From contig NZ_CP157355.1 of assembly GCF_040047665.1 (NCBI RefSeq), forward strand, positions 2,604,001-2,668,000: DNA of 64,000 nucleotides. Direction: 5' to 3'. The DNA is from Chitinibacter sp. FCG-7 (GTDB lineage: Bacteria; Pseudomonadota; Gammaproteobacteria; Burkholderiales; Chitinibacteraceae). The position numbers and the translations under genes were made by a program. The notes under the pieces were generated by a model. That model made no database searches and had not been told where the DNA came from. It saw nothing but the letters and a program-made list of their open reading frames with translations. Shown here piece by piece: positions 35,430 through 45,558 of the stretch (its first letter is position 1; each line of letters begins with the position of its first letter).

Positions 35430-35976
35430 GGCGGCCTCCTTCGCTTAGGCACTGGCGCAGGCTTTGGCGTGCGCGGTACAGCAGTTGGTACAGATTGGCG
35501 CTACTGATGCCCAGCTGCGCACAAACTTGCTCGGCGGGTTCGTCATTGAGTTCGCGCAGCCAGAATAATTGCGCCATGCGGCGCGGCAACCGAGCCAGAC
35601 AGGCGTCGATTTGCTGTTTGATCTGCTTGCTGTCGAGTAGCCGCGCCGGGTCGTGCCAGTCTTGCGGTGGCACGGCCCAGTGGCCTTTTTGATCGAACAG
35701 ATCGTCTTCGCCCACTGTTTGCCACTCCATCTGTTCGTCGTCCAGCTGGGTGACTTTTTGCTGGGCGCGGAATAGATCAATGATTTTGAATTTCAAAATG
35801 CCGATCAGCCAGGTGCGCGGGCTGGATGCGCCGCTGAATGCGGCGCTCTGCTCAATGGCGGCCAGCAAGGTGTTCTGCACCGCTTCTTCGGCCAGGTGCG
35901 GGTCGCGCAGGCGGCGCAGGGCAAAGCTGTAAAGTACATCGCCGTGTTCGGTCAGCCAGTTCAGTGCTTGCGTCAT
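35413..35976 (-). CDS. ECF-type RNA polymerase sigma factor
   Basis: The 187-residue protein has sigma region 2 (RDPHLAEEAVQNTLLAA, then SSPRTWLIGILKFKIIDLFR) and region 4 (LPRRMAQLFWLRELNDEPAE, QLGISSANLYQLLYRARQSL). AAGAG precedes the ATG at 35976, seven bases away; longer readings overlap bufC in a non-conserved way. It follows bufC by ten bases and overlaps the anti-sigma gene. The likely target is the bufA promoter, giving a self-amplifying operon under anti-sigma control. That is inference from context; buf loci elsewhere are also controlled by ECF sigma factors. Confidence 0.9.
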   Translation of the reverse strand: MTQALNWLTEHGDVLYSFALRRLRDPHLAEEAVQNTLLAAIEQSAAFSGASSPRTWLIGILKFKIIDLFRAQQKVTQLDDEQMEWQTVGEDDLFDQKGHWAVPPQDWHDPARLLDSKQIKQQIDACLARLPRRMAQLFWLRELNDEPAEQVCAQLGISSANLYQLLYRARQSLRQCLSEGGRHVELP

Positions 35977-35986
35977 TGCGCGGCTC

Positions 35987-36766
35987 TTATGCGTGGTGTG
36001 GGCGTGTATCTTCGCAAACTGCGCCGCTGCGGTCTGCTGCGCAGACCAGTTGTTGCTGAAATAGCCACAGCAGCGCCTGATTGATGTCGGTGCGCTCGTC
36101 CACCGCCAGCGCTTGCTCCAATGCATCGCCCACGCTGGCCTGCTGTTGCAGCGCGCTAAAAAAAGCCCATTGCCCGTCGCTAACGGTTTGCCACTGGTAG
36201 CGGCTGATCATGATTTTCTGCCCGCCAGCGTCCAGATTGGCGCTTGGGCCGCCATCGTGCATGGCCAGAATGTCGGCGATGGGCCAGTTGGCCGAGGCCA
36301 CCAGTTGCATGGCGGGGTGCAGCTGCAGGCGGTAGCTGGCAAAGTCGTCGCTGGCGACAAAAGCCAGTTGGTCGGCGGCCAGCTCTGGTGCGTCGGGTGC
36401 CAGCCAGGCTTGCCAGCGCGCCCAGTCGAGCAGTGCCACATCGGGCAGATAGGGCAGGGCGGCGGCGGGGGTAAATTGCGCAATGAAGCCGGGAAAATCG
36501 TCGCCCATGTCGTGCAGATTGGCCGAGGTGGCTGGGGTGACATCGACGTATTCGCGCGCCATGGCGCGAAAAAAATCAGCCCCCAGTAATTGCTCGACGG
36601 TGCTGAATGTCGCTTGCAGTGCTGCAATGCGGTTCAGGCGGCAATTGGCACGGTAGTGCCGCATCCTCTGCGCAAAGTGCAGGCCGCTGGCCGCAGGCGG
36701 CTGATTAGTGTCGCCTTCATGATTGAGTGCATGGGCAAATGCGCTGATGGCCTGAACGTAGTTCAT
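35987..36766 (-). CDS. bufC: DUF2063-family bufferin maturation partner BufC
   Basis: The 259-residue protein belongs to the DUF2063 (HvfC/BufC/MbnC-like) family: an N-terminal helical part (FAHALN to MRHYRANCRLNRIAALQATF) and a DFFRAMAREYVDVTP motif near residue 65, then a beta-rich C-terminal half. In known systems it binds the precursor and forms a complex with the DUF692 enzyme. It overlaps the bufB stop by one base (TAATG), so it is translationally coupled. The order bufA-bufB-bufC is the standard one. Confidence 0.88.
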   Translation of the reverse strand: MNYVQAISAFAHALNHEGDTNQPPAASGLHFAQRMRHYRANCRLNRIAALQATFSTVEQLLGADFFRAMAREYVDVTPATSANLHDMGDDFPGFIAQFTPAAALPYLPDVALLDWARWQAWLAPDAPELAADQLAFVASDDFASYRLQLHPAMQLVASANWPIADILAMHDGGPSANLDAGGQKIMISRYQWQTVSDGQWAFFSALQQQASVGDALEQALAVDERTDINQALLWLFQQQLVCAADRSGAVCEDTRPHHA

Positions 36767-37605
36767 TAATACACCCCACAGGTATTAGCTTGGGGGCTTT
36801 TTATTATTTGTTCTAACTGCATATACTCCTGGTGCAACTCGGCAAAGCTACCTAGCTGGGTGTCGCGTTCGAGCAAAACGGGTTTGTGCCCCCAGCGCTG
36901 CAGGGCGCTGCCCAGCAGTTGGCATACTTCGGCGCTGACTGCTGTGCCGTGCGTATCAACGGCGGTGCCTTCAAACCATTCAAAACCGGCAATGTGAATC
37001 TCTTCAACCAAGGTGCCGGGTATCCGGGCTAATTCGGCTTCGGCATCCAGCCCCAGGTTGAGCGTATTGACGTAAAAATTGTTCACATCCACCAGCAGAC
37101 CGCAGCCGGTTCGCCGCGCCAGCTCGACCATCAGCTCGGCCTCGGACATGATTTCATCGGCAAAGCCGACGTAGGCCGAGACATTTTCAATCAGAATGGG
37201 GCGCTGCAGCGCATCCTGCACCTGCACAATGTGGCTGGCCAGATGTTCGACCACACCTTGCACACGCGGCACGGGCAGCAAGTCGTTAAAATAGCGGCCA
37301 GCAAAATGATTCCACGCCAGATGTTCGGAAATGGCCGCAGGCTCGACGCGCTCGGCCAGCTGTTTAAGCTGCGCCAGATGTCTATCATCCAGTTCACCCA
37401 GCCGCCCCAGCCCCAGCCCGACGCCATGCAGGCTGAGCGGGTAATCGCGGCGGATTTGCATCAGCTGCGCCAGCGCTTGCCCGCCGCCAAAATAATTCTC
37501 GCTATGCACTTCCCACCAGCCAACGTCCGGGCGGGTTTCCAGTACGGTAGGCAAATGGGGCGAGCGCAAGCCCAGCCCTCTCAGTTGTGGTAGTGTTGTT
37601 TTCAT
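36766..37605 (-). CDS. bufB: DUF692 multinuclear iron oxidase BufB
   Basis: The 279-residue enzyme is a DUF692 TIM barrel, related to MbnB of methanobactin synthesis. Metal ligands typical of the family are visible: WWEVHSENYF, LSLHGVGLGLG, ISEHLAWN, ILIENVSAYV, LLVDVNNFYVN, EEIHIAGFE and VDTHGTAVS. In bufferins the enzyme turns core cysteines of the precursor into thiooxazole groups using mixed-valence iron and oxygen. The start lies one base beyond a 49-bp repeat, with no clear ribosome binding site, so translation efficiency may depend on that structure. Confidence 0.93.
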   Translation of the reverse strand: MKTTLPQLRGLGLRSPHLPTVLETRPDVGWWEVHSENYFGGGQALAQLMQIRRDYPLSLHGVGLGLGRLGELDDRHLAQLKQLAERVEPAAISEHLAWNHFAGRYFNDLLPVPRVQGVVEHLASHIVQVQDALQRPILIENVSAYVGFADEIMSEAELMVELARRTGCGLLVDVNNFYVNTLNLGLDAEAELARIPGTLVEEIHIAGFEWFEGTAVDTHGTAVSAEVCQLLGSALQRWGHKPVLLERDTQLGSFAELHQEYMQLEQIIKSPQANTCGVY

Positions 37606-37606
37606 G

Positions 37607-37655
37607 GGGTATATCTTGCAAGGCTAATTATATTCTTGGTTGGGTGGCAATACCC
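37607..37655. repeat. 49-bp palindromic intergenic repeat, copy 7, at the bufB start
   Basis: It runs from GGGTATATCTTGCAAG to GGCAATACCC, exactly 49 bp, and ends one base before the bufB start codon on the minus strand. Its right arm (GGCAATACC, 37646-37654) can also pair perfectly with GGTATTGCC at 37670-37678, so the bufA-bufB spacer can form alternative hairpins. These may protect or terminate the bufA message. Confidence 0.85.
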
Positions 37656-37695
37656 TTGGTTGTATCCCTGGTATTGCCCCCGATCTGCACCGCGC

Positions 37696-37938
37696 TTACA
37701 TCGGTTTTAGCGTGCCTTTCATCTCGACGCAAGTGCCTGCCGCGACGTATTTCCATTCTTTGCCATTGTTATCGCTTTTGGCTTGCCCGGCGCAAGCGTG
37801 GCCGTTGGCTGCACAATCGTTTTTGCCCGCTTTGGCAACGCCATAGCATTTTTCCTTGTCGGCAGCGAGGGCAGTACCGGAAACCCCGGCAGCCAATACA
37901 GCGGTCAGGGCAGTGCTCAGGATGAGTTGTTTATTCAT
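37696..37938 (-). CDS. bufA: Bufferin-type RiPP precursor, DUF2282 (BufA1-like)
   Basis: The 80-residue secreted precursor has a signal peptide (LSTALTAVLAAGVSGTALA) and a short core with four cysteines in the DUF2282 pattern: EKCYGVAKAGKNDC, HACAGQAKSDNNGKEW and GTCVEMKG. In characterised bufferins the two central cysteines become 5-thiooxazoles and the outer two a disulfide; the product binds copper in the periplasm. GGAG lies eight bases before the ATG at 37938. It heads the bufA-bufB-bufC-sigma-anti-sigma operon. A longer in-frame reading from 38031 lacks a signal peptide at its start and is rejected. Confidence 0.92.
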   Translation of the reverse strand: MNKQLILSTALTAVLAAGVSGTALAADKEKCYGVAKAGKNDCAANGHACAGQAKSDNNGKEWKYVAAGTCVEMKGTLKPM

Positions 37939-38019
37939 GATCGTTTGCTCCAGAAGTGGTTTAAGCGACACCGTGATTGGCGTCTGATGCTTGGTCGGAT
38001 AAGGTGATGGCTTTCTGAC

Positions 38020-38047
38020 AGGGGCTGGCAAATTTTTTTGCGCCCCT
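38020..38047. promoter_or_regulatory. Interrupted palindrome upstream of bufA
   Basis: On the minus strand AGGGGCGCAAA is followed by four A residues, then TTTGC, CA and GCCCCT, giving 6-bp and 5-bp arms with a two-base bulge. It lies 82 bases before the bufA start and 40 bases before the divergent TfoX-like gene. It may be an operator or the hairpin of an upstream transcript; no ECF promoter boxes are certain. Confidence 0.4.
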
Positions 38048-38086
38048 CATAGATTAGTACGCGAAATGAACATCGTCGGAGGCAAA

Positions 38087-38350
38087 ATGGAGATCACCAA
38101 CTTGAAAGGCCTGGGGCCAAAAAGCCAGCAGATGCTGGCGCAAATCGGCATAGAAAATGCGGCGCAATTGCTGGCGGCAGATCCGTTCGAGTTGTACGCC
38201 CAATTGCGACGCCAGCAGGCTGGTGTATCGCTCAATCTGCTGTATGCCATGATCGGCGCACAAGAAAACTGTGCTTGGCAGCAGATCAAGCGCGATAGAA
38301 AAACCGAGATTTTATTGCGGCTGGACGAGATGGGGTGTGCGCCAGATTAA
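38087..38350 (+). CDS. TfoX C-terminal domain-like protein
   Basis: The 87-residue protein matches the TfoX C-terminal domain, a helix-hairpin-helix-like fold: ITNLKGLGPKSQQMLAQIGI at the N-terminus, then ELYAQLRRQ and LLYAMIGAQENCAWQQI. Proteins with only this domain are common and their function is unclear; full TfoX/Sxy proteins activate competence. GGAGG five bases before the ATG at 38087 fixes the start over an ATG seven codons earlier. It is divergent from bufA and convergent with the HD-GYP regulator. Confidence 0.85.
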   Translation: MEITNLKGLGPKSQQMLAQIGIENAAQLLAADPFELYAQLRRQQAGVSLNLLYAMIGAQENCAWQQIKRDRKTEILLRLDEMGCAPD

Positions 38351-38356
38351 GCGGCT

Positions 38357-39363
<1,007 letters not shown>

Positions 39364-39367
<4 letters not shown>

Positions 39368-42300
39368 GTTGTCAGCCCCAAAGTTTCGCCCAGTGTAGCC
39401 AGGTGGGCTTGTGCGGCATTGAAATCAAACGATTCGAGCATGCGCGATAGCGGTGCCACCTGTTCGGGCGGCAAAAATTTGCGCAAATCTTTTAGCAGTG
39501 GCTCGACCGTATCCGGGTTGAGCTGGGCCAGCTCTTCGTGCAGCCGCTTCATTAGCTCGCGAACCTGTTCTGCATCATAGCAAGCGGTTTGTTCTTCGGC
39601 CTGCTCGCGCTGCACATGCGTTTCAATCGATGTAATGGCCTGCTGCATGGCCTGTTCCAGCTGAGTTAGCGTGCGCAGATCCAGCGTGTTTTCGCTGCTC
39701 TCGCCAGCGGTGAGCAGCGGCTTGACCTGTGCATCCAGCTGGCAAACCAGATTAAAGACCTGGCTCAGGTAGAGATTGCCCGCCATGCCCTTGAGCGCGT
39801 GCAGCAAGCGGTAGGCATCGCCATAATCGGGCGGGTTGCGCCCCAGTGCCGATTGCAGCGCGGACATGGTATTGGCCTGCTGACGGGAAAACAGCAGCAA
39901 AGCGTCTTCATAGATTTGCGGGTCCTGCCAGACTGACAGCGCTTTTTTCAGATCGACAATGTCGGCCAGCTCGACAAATTCTTTGGCTAGCGGCTCGATG
40001 GTCGGCATCATGACCGATGCACTGGTATCACGCACGACGCCCAAGTTGGCTGGGGCGATTTCTTCCATGGCGCGGAACAGCATATTGAAATCAATCGGTT
40101 TGCCTTCGACAAAATTCATGCCCGCGCCAAGGCAACGCAAATGGTCTTCGTGCAGCACGCTGGCGGTGAGTGCAATAATCGGGATGGCCGTTTTATTGTG
40201 CGTCGCCTCGTAGGTCCGGATGCGACGGGTGGCTTCCAGCCCGTCCATATCCGGCATCATCACATCCATCAGGATGATTTCATAACCGCCCCGCATCATC
40301 GCCTGCACCGCTTCGCGGCCATTTTTAACCCAGTCTACCCGGTGGCCTTGTTGTGAAATGCGCAGCAAAGCCAGCGAGGCATTGGTTTCCAGATCTTCGG
40401 CCAGCAGCACATTAAACAGGCGCGGCGAGATATAAGCTTCGTTGAGCAGGCTTTCATCCTCATTAAAGCAGTGCTGCTCGGCGCTGATCGCGGGCAGCCT
40501 GGCGCTGAAATGAAAGGTCGAGCCCTGTTTCCACACGCTTTCAGCCCAGATGCGGCCTTGCATTTGTTCAACAATCTGCTTGCTGATGGTGGTGCCCAGC
40601 CCGGTGCCGCCGAAATTGCGCGTGGTGCTGGCATCGGCCTGGGAAAAAGCGTCAAAAACTTTAGCCAGCTGCTTTTCGGTCATGCCGATGCCGGTGTCGC
40701 TGATTGAGAACTGCAGCATATCGGGTTCTGGCCCAGCCATGACCTGCAAGCCGATTTCGCCTTTGTCGGTAAACTTGATCGCGTTGCCCAAGATATTGAG
40801 CAAGACCTGCCGCAGCCGAGTTGGGTCGCCCATGACTTTCATCGGCGTATTGCTGGCGACCTGGCACTGGTATTTCAGGCCTTTTTCCTGCACTTGCTGC
40901 TCGATGGTATGCTGCAAATCGCGCAGGACATTGGGTAGATGAAAAGGGATGTCTTCCAGCGTAAATTTCCCGCTTTCCAGCTTGGAAATATCCAGCACAT
41001 CATTAATGATTCCCAACAAGGAGCGCGAGGCACGCAAGATGGTTCGGACATGGCCCTGCGTGGCTTCGCTCAATGCTTCGTCCTGCAGTACGACTTCGGC
41101 AAAGCCGATAATTGCATTCATCGGAGTGCGGATTTCATGGCTCATATTGGCCAGAAAAGCCGATTTGGTATGCGCGCCAGCTTCGGCGTCTTCTTTGGCT
41201 TGCTGTAGCTCGGCGGTGGCGCTGGCCACCATTTCGGCCAGCCGGTCGCGGTGCTTGAGTAGTTCGGCTTCGGCTTTTTTGCGCTCGCTGATATCGACAA
41301 TAATGCCGACAAACATCGGTTCTCCGCCCACTTCCATACGCCCAACCGACAGGTGCATTGGAAATGTTGAGCCGTCTTTTTTGCGCCCCATTACCTCACG
41401 CCCTTTGCCGATCACGTGTGGATTGCCTTCGCGCAAATAGCGCGATAAATAGCCATCGTGTTCGGACTGATAAGGATCGGGCATCATGATTTTGATGTTT
41501 TGTCCCAGTACCTCGTCGCGGGCATACCCAAACAAGTTTTCGGCGGCCGGATTGAACGAACACACCTGGCCGATGGCATCAATGGTGATAATCGGATTGA
41601 TCGCCGTATTCAGAATGGCGCGGGTGGTTTCCAGGCTATTGGCCAGCTCGGCTTCGGCGGCCTTACGCTCGGTCATATCGACAATAATGCCGACAAACAT
41701 CGGCTCGCCGCCGATTTCCATGCGGCCTACCGACAGATGCATGGGAAAAGTCGAGCCATCCTTTTTTCTGCCAACGACCTCACGCCCTTTGCCAATCACG
41801 TGCGGGTGGCCTTCGCGCAGATAGCGCGCTAGATATTCGTCATGCTCGGAGTGATAGGGCTGCGGCATGATGATTTTGATGTTCTGCCCCAGGATTTCAT
41901 GGCTTTCATAGGCAAACAGCTTTTCTGCCGCCGGATTGAAAGAGCACACAATTCCTTTGGCATTAATGGTGATAATCGGATTGATCGCCGTGGCCAGAAT
42001 GGCCCGCGTGGTTTCCTGGCTTTGCAGCAGATCCGACTCGATGCTTTTTTGTTCGGATAGCTCGACAATCGAGCCGACAAAAACCCGCTCGCCACCCAGC
42101 CGCACTTCGTTGACCGCCAGCCAGATCGGAAAACTATGTCCATCACGGTGCTGGCCCATCACTTCGCGACCCTGACCAATAATGCGCGGCGCACCTTCCT
42201 GCCGATAGCGGCTTAGATACTGATCATGCTCGCCCTGGTAGGGCGCTGGCATCAGCATGGCGATATTGCGACCTAGAACATCTGCCTGGGTGTAGCCAAA

Positions 42301-42399
42301 AATGCGCTCGGATACGGCATCAAATGAGCAAATCAGTCCCTGCTCGTCAATTGTGATGGTGCCTACTGCGCTAATGCTGGAGCGTGGGGCTGTGGTCAT
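39364..42399 (-). CDS. Hybrid sensor histidine kinase with three PAS domains
   Basis: The 1011-residue soluble kinase contains three PAS domains with PAC tails (about residues 10-125, 125-248, 248-372), HisKA (HEIRTPMNAIIGFAEVV), HATPase (NILGNAIKF, GTGLGTTISKQIV), a receiver (ILMDVMMPDMDGLEA) and a C-terminal HPt domain (LLHALKGMAGNLYL). The second and third PAS domains are nearly identical, a recent tandem duplication. No membrane segment is seen, so it senses an internal signal. AAGGAAAG precedes the ATG at 42399; a longer reading is rejected. It overlaps its partner regulator by four bases. Confidence 0.93.
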
Positions 42400-42670
42400 G
42401 ATCTTTCCTTTTGAAAGTACGCAGCCAAGAGAATTTTGGAATCGGAGTTCTTCATCACAGACAATTTTTCCCATGTTTTCAAGTCTGTAAGCGATGGCTG
42501 GTTGTCGGGGGAAGTAGGCAGGCTTGCAGCTGTTGCATCAGAAATCTGCACAGTGCCTTTGTGATATAAGCATGCATCTGTCAGATCAGCTATAAAGTTA
42601 TGCGTGATTAAATCTTGCTTGCTTTTGCAGGCCTGACTTTTTTTGAAATAAATTACTCAAGGAGCCACAA

Positions 42671-45526
42671 TTGAGTCGCGTTCACCGTGTCTGGCCTGCT
42701 CGTTTGGTCATGTCCTGCCTGCTAATGCTGGTGATGATTGTCACCGCCACCGTGTTGCTTTCCATAGGCTGGGTGGGAACGCGCGATATTTTGCTCGATT
42801 CGGCCAGCCGTACCGCCAGAGATGCCGGACAAATTGTGTCGGAGCGTGCGCGCCGGATGATCGAGCCTGGCGCGGCCACTTTGCGCATTCTGGCTTTTGA
42901 TCCGATTGTGTCGGCCAAGGTGCTGGATGAGCGCTTGAGCCGGATTGGCGTGTTTGCCGAAGAGCTGTCGGCCAATCCGCTGGTTTCTGCCATCTATATC
43001 GCGTACAGCAATGGTGATTTTTTGCTGGTACGCCCGCTCGATAGTCGCGAGCTTCGTCAGCGCTTTCAGGCGCCTGCCGAAGCCAATTTTCTGGTGCAAA
43101 CCGTCACGCAGCGCGCCGACGGTAGCAGGGAAGGGGTTTTTTACTATTTCGACGCGGAAAACAAGCTGCAAATGCGTCGCCCGATGGCTGATTATCAGTT
43201 TGATCCGCGCGTCCGCCCCTGGTATGTCGCAGCCAAAGATACGATAGATACCGTCGTATCCAATCCCTATGTGTTTTTCTCCACTCGGCAGGTCGGCACC
43301 AGTATGTCCAAGCTGGCAAGCAATGGTGAAACCATCGTTGGCCTTGATATGGCGCTGGATGATCTGGCCGAAGGCTTGAGCGGGCTCAATATCACGCCGG
43401 GCACCGAGTTGGCGCTGCTCAATGCCGACGGACTGGTGATTGCTTATCAGGATATGAGCAAAGTGCTGGTGCAGCAGCCCAATACCGACACCATCCGCTT
43501 CAAAAGCATCAAAGAAATGGATGTGCCAGCCCTGGCCGCGTTGGAAGGTTCGGCGCAGATGGGGCAAGCGATGACCTACCATATCGGGGGCAAGGAATGG
43601 CTGGGGGTCTCGCTGCCGTTTGATGCGATTGAAGGCAGTGATCTGCACTTGCTGGTGGCTGCACCTGCCGATGAGTTGCTGGGTGATCTGCAGCGCAGCC
43701 GCAATCGCCTGATCCTGATTGCCATTGGTCTGATCGCTTTTTTCCTGCCCTTTGGCTGGCTAGCTGGCAATGCCATTGGCAAAAGTATGGAAAACATCGC
43801 CGAGCGGGCAAGGCGGATGATGAGCTTTGACTTTAGCCGCACGCAAAGCCCGCCACCACGGCTCAGGGAGGTAAAAACGCTTGGCGAAGTCATCGACAAC
43901 GTCGGCAGCACGATAGAAGCCTTTTTGTCGATCAGCCGTGTACTTGGCGCCGAGCCGCGTATTGAAACCATGCTCGCGCAGGTTTTGAGCAAATTCATGA
44001 CTGCGACGCGGTGCGATGCCGCAGCAGTCTATCTGGTGCAGCAAGACGCTGACACCCTGCTACGTGCTGCCGAGTGTGGCATCCCTGACTCGTTTGCCGA
44101 TACGCTGGCGCATAGGCCATCGGATACGGGGCAGGATACCTATTGGCATGAAGGGCGGCTGATGCTGCAACTGCGGGGGCGAAGTGGGCGGCTGGAAGGC
44201 TTACTGGCACTGCGTTTGCCCGACGATCAGGAGCATGCCGCTGCCGAATTTATGTCATTTGCCAGCCGTTTGAGCGGCATGTTGGCAGTGGCGATTGAGA
44301 CGCGGCAACTGATCGAGGCGCAAAAGAAATTATTCAACGCGGTGATTCGTGTGCTGGCCGATGCGATTGACGCCAAAAGCCCGTACACCGGCGGACATTG
44401 CGAGCGCGTGCCCGAGCTGGCGATGATGCTGGCCGATAAGCTGATCCAGGAAAACACCGGCAACTACGCTGCCTTCAGCCTCAATGAAGAAGAGCGCTAT
44501 GCCTTCTACCTTGCCGCCTGGCTGCACGATTGCGGCAAAGTCACCAGCCCTGAGCACATTGTCGATAAAGCGACCAAACTTGAAGTAATTTACAACCGCA
44601 TTCATGAAGTCCGCATGCGCTTTGAAGTGCTGTGGCGCGATGCCGAGCTCGATTGCGCTCGTGCGATTGCGCAAGGGGATGATGCGCTCGCCGCACAGGC
44701 GTCTTGTCTGGCCAGACAAGCACAGTTGCAGGCCGATTTTGCTTTTGTTGCCCAGTGCAATCAGGGCGGGGAATTTTTATCCGAGCAGGTGCTGGCGCGT
44801 TTGCAGCAGATCGGCTCGCAAACCTGGCTGCGCCACTTTGACGATAGCCTGGGCTTGTCGGCCGAAGAGCTGCAGCGGCTATCGCGTCATCGCCCAGCTT
44901 CTGCAGAGCTGCCAGCCAGCGAATACGTGCTGGCTGACAAACCTGAGCATCAGGTGGCTTGGGGCGAGCGCAAACCGCCTGTTGAGCGGGGCGATCCGCA
45001 CAATGTGTACGGCTTTGACATGAAATTGCCCGCCAACCGGCAACATTTGGGCGAGTTGCACAATCTGGGCGTGCGGCGAGGCACTTTGACCGACGAAGAC
45101 CGCTTTGCAATCAACGACCATATTGTGCAAACGCTGATCATGCTGAAAAAACTCCCCTGGCCCGCACATCTGGAGCGGGTGCCCGATATTGCTGCCAATC
45201 ACCATGAAAAAATGGATGGCACGGGCTACCCACGGCGTATTGGCGGCGAGCAGCTGCAGCTGACCGACCGGATTATGGCGATTGCCGATATTTTTGAAGC
45301 ACTCACGGCGGCAGACCGGCCTTACAAATCGGCCAAAAGCGTATCCGAGTCGCTGCGCATTATGGCTTTGATGGGCAAAGACCAGCATATTGACGCCCAA
45401 TTGTTTGTCTATTTCCTACGCAGCCGTATCTGGTCTGATTATGCGCAGCGTTTTATGTCGCCCGCCCAGCTCGATGAGGTGGATGTGGAACAGCTGGTTC
45501 AGCTGGCCATGCCTCCCACCCATTGA
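42671..45526 (+). CDS. Membrane HD-GYP protein with sensor, HAMP and GAF domains
   Basis: The 951-residue protein starts with a membrane helix (VMSCLLMLVMIVTATVLLSI), a large periplasmic dCache-like sensor (about residues 40-330), a second helix (LILIAIGLIAFFLPFGWLAG), HAMP, GAF (about 430-540) and an HD-GYP domain split in two: AAWLHDCGKVTSPEHIVDK and, about 200 residues later, NHHEKMDGTGYPRRIGGEQ. The insert is unusual. Translation probably starts at TTG 42671, since AAGGAG stands six bases before it and no ATG is near. It is divergent from the hybrid kinase and probably hydrolyses c-di-GMP. Confidence 0.9.
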   Translation: MSRVHRVWPARLVMSCLLMLVMIVTATVLLSIGWVGTRDILLDSASRTARDAGQIVSERARRMIEPGAATLRILAFDPIVSAKVLDERLSRIGVFAEELSANPLVSAIYIAYSNGDFLLVRPLDSRELRQRFQAPAEANFLVQTVTQRADGSREGVFYYFDAENKLQMRRPMADYQFDPRVRPWYVAAKDTIDTVVSNPYVFFSTRQVGTSMSKLASNGETIVGLDMALDDLAEGLSGLNITPGTELALLNADGLVIAYQDMSKVLVQQPNTDTIRFKSIKEMDVPALAALEGSAQMGQAMTYHIGGKEWLGVSLPFDAIEGSDLHLLVAAPADELLGDLQRSRNRLILIAIGLIAFFLPFGWLAGNAIGKSMENIAERARRMMSFDFSRTQSPPPRLREVKTLGEVIDNVGSTIEAFLSISRVLGAEPRIETMLAQVLSKFMTATRCDAAAVYLVQQDADTLLRAAECGIPDSFADTLAHRPSDTGQDTYWHEGRLMLQLRGRSGRLEGLLALRLPDDQEHAAAEFMSFASRLSGMLAVAIETRQLIEAQKKLFNAVIRVLADAIDAKSPYTGGHCERVPELAMMLADKLIQENTGNYAAFSLNEEERYAFYLAAWLHDCGKVTSPEHIVDKATKLEVIYNRIHEVRMRFEVLWRDAELDCARAIAQGDDALAAQASCLARQAQLQADFAFVAQCNQGGEFLSEQVLARLQQIGSQTWLRHFDDSLGLSAEELQRLSRHRPASAELPASEYVLADKPEHQVAWGERKPPVERGDPHNVYGFDMKLPANRQHLGELHNLGVRRGTLTDEDRFAINDHIVQTLIMLKKLPWPAHLERVPDIAANHHEKMDGTGYPRRIGGEQLQLTDRIMAIADIFEALTAADRPYKSAKSVSESLRIMALMGKDQHIDAQLFVYFLRSRIWSDYAQRFMSPAQLDEVDVEQLVQLAMPPTH

Positions 45527-45558
45527 AGCATCAATTTACCGCAAGCAAGGAACGCATA

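Noticed and set aside
42722..43648. A 308-codon frame antisense to the sensor HD-GYP gene
   Set aside because: The sense strand encodes a coherent signal-transduction protein; the antisense frame has no recognisable domain or ribosome binding site.
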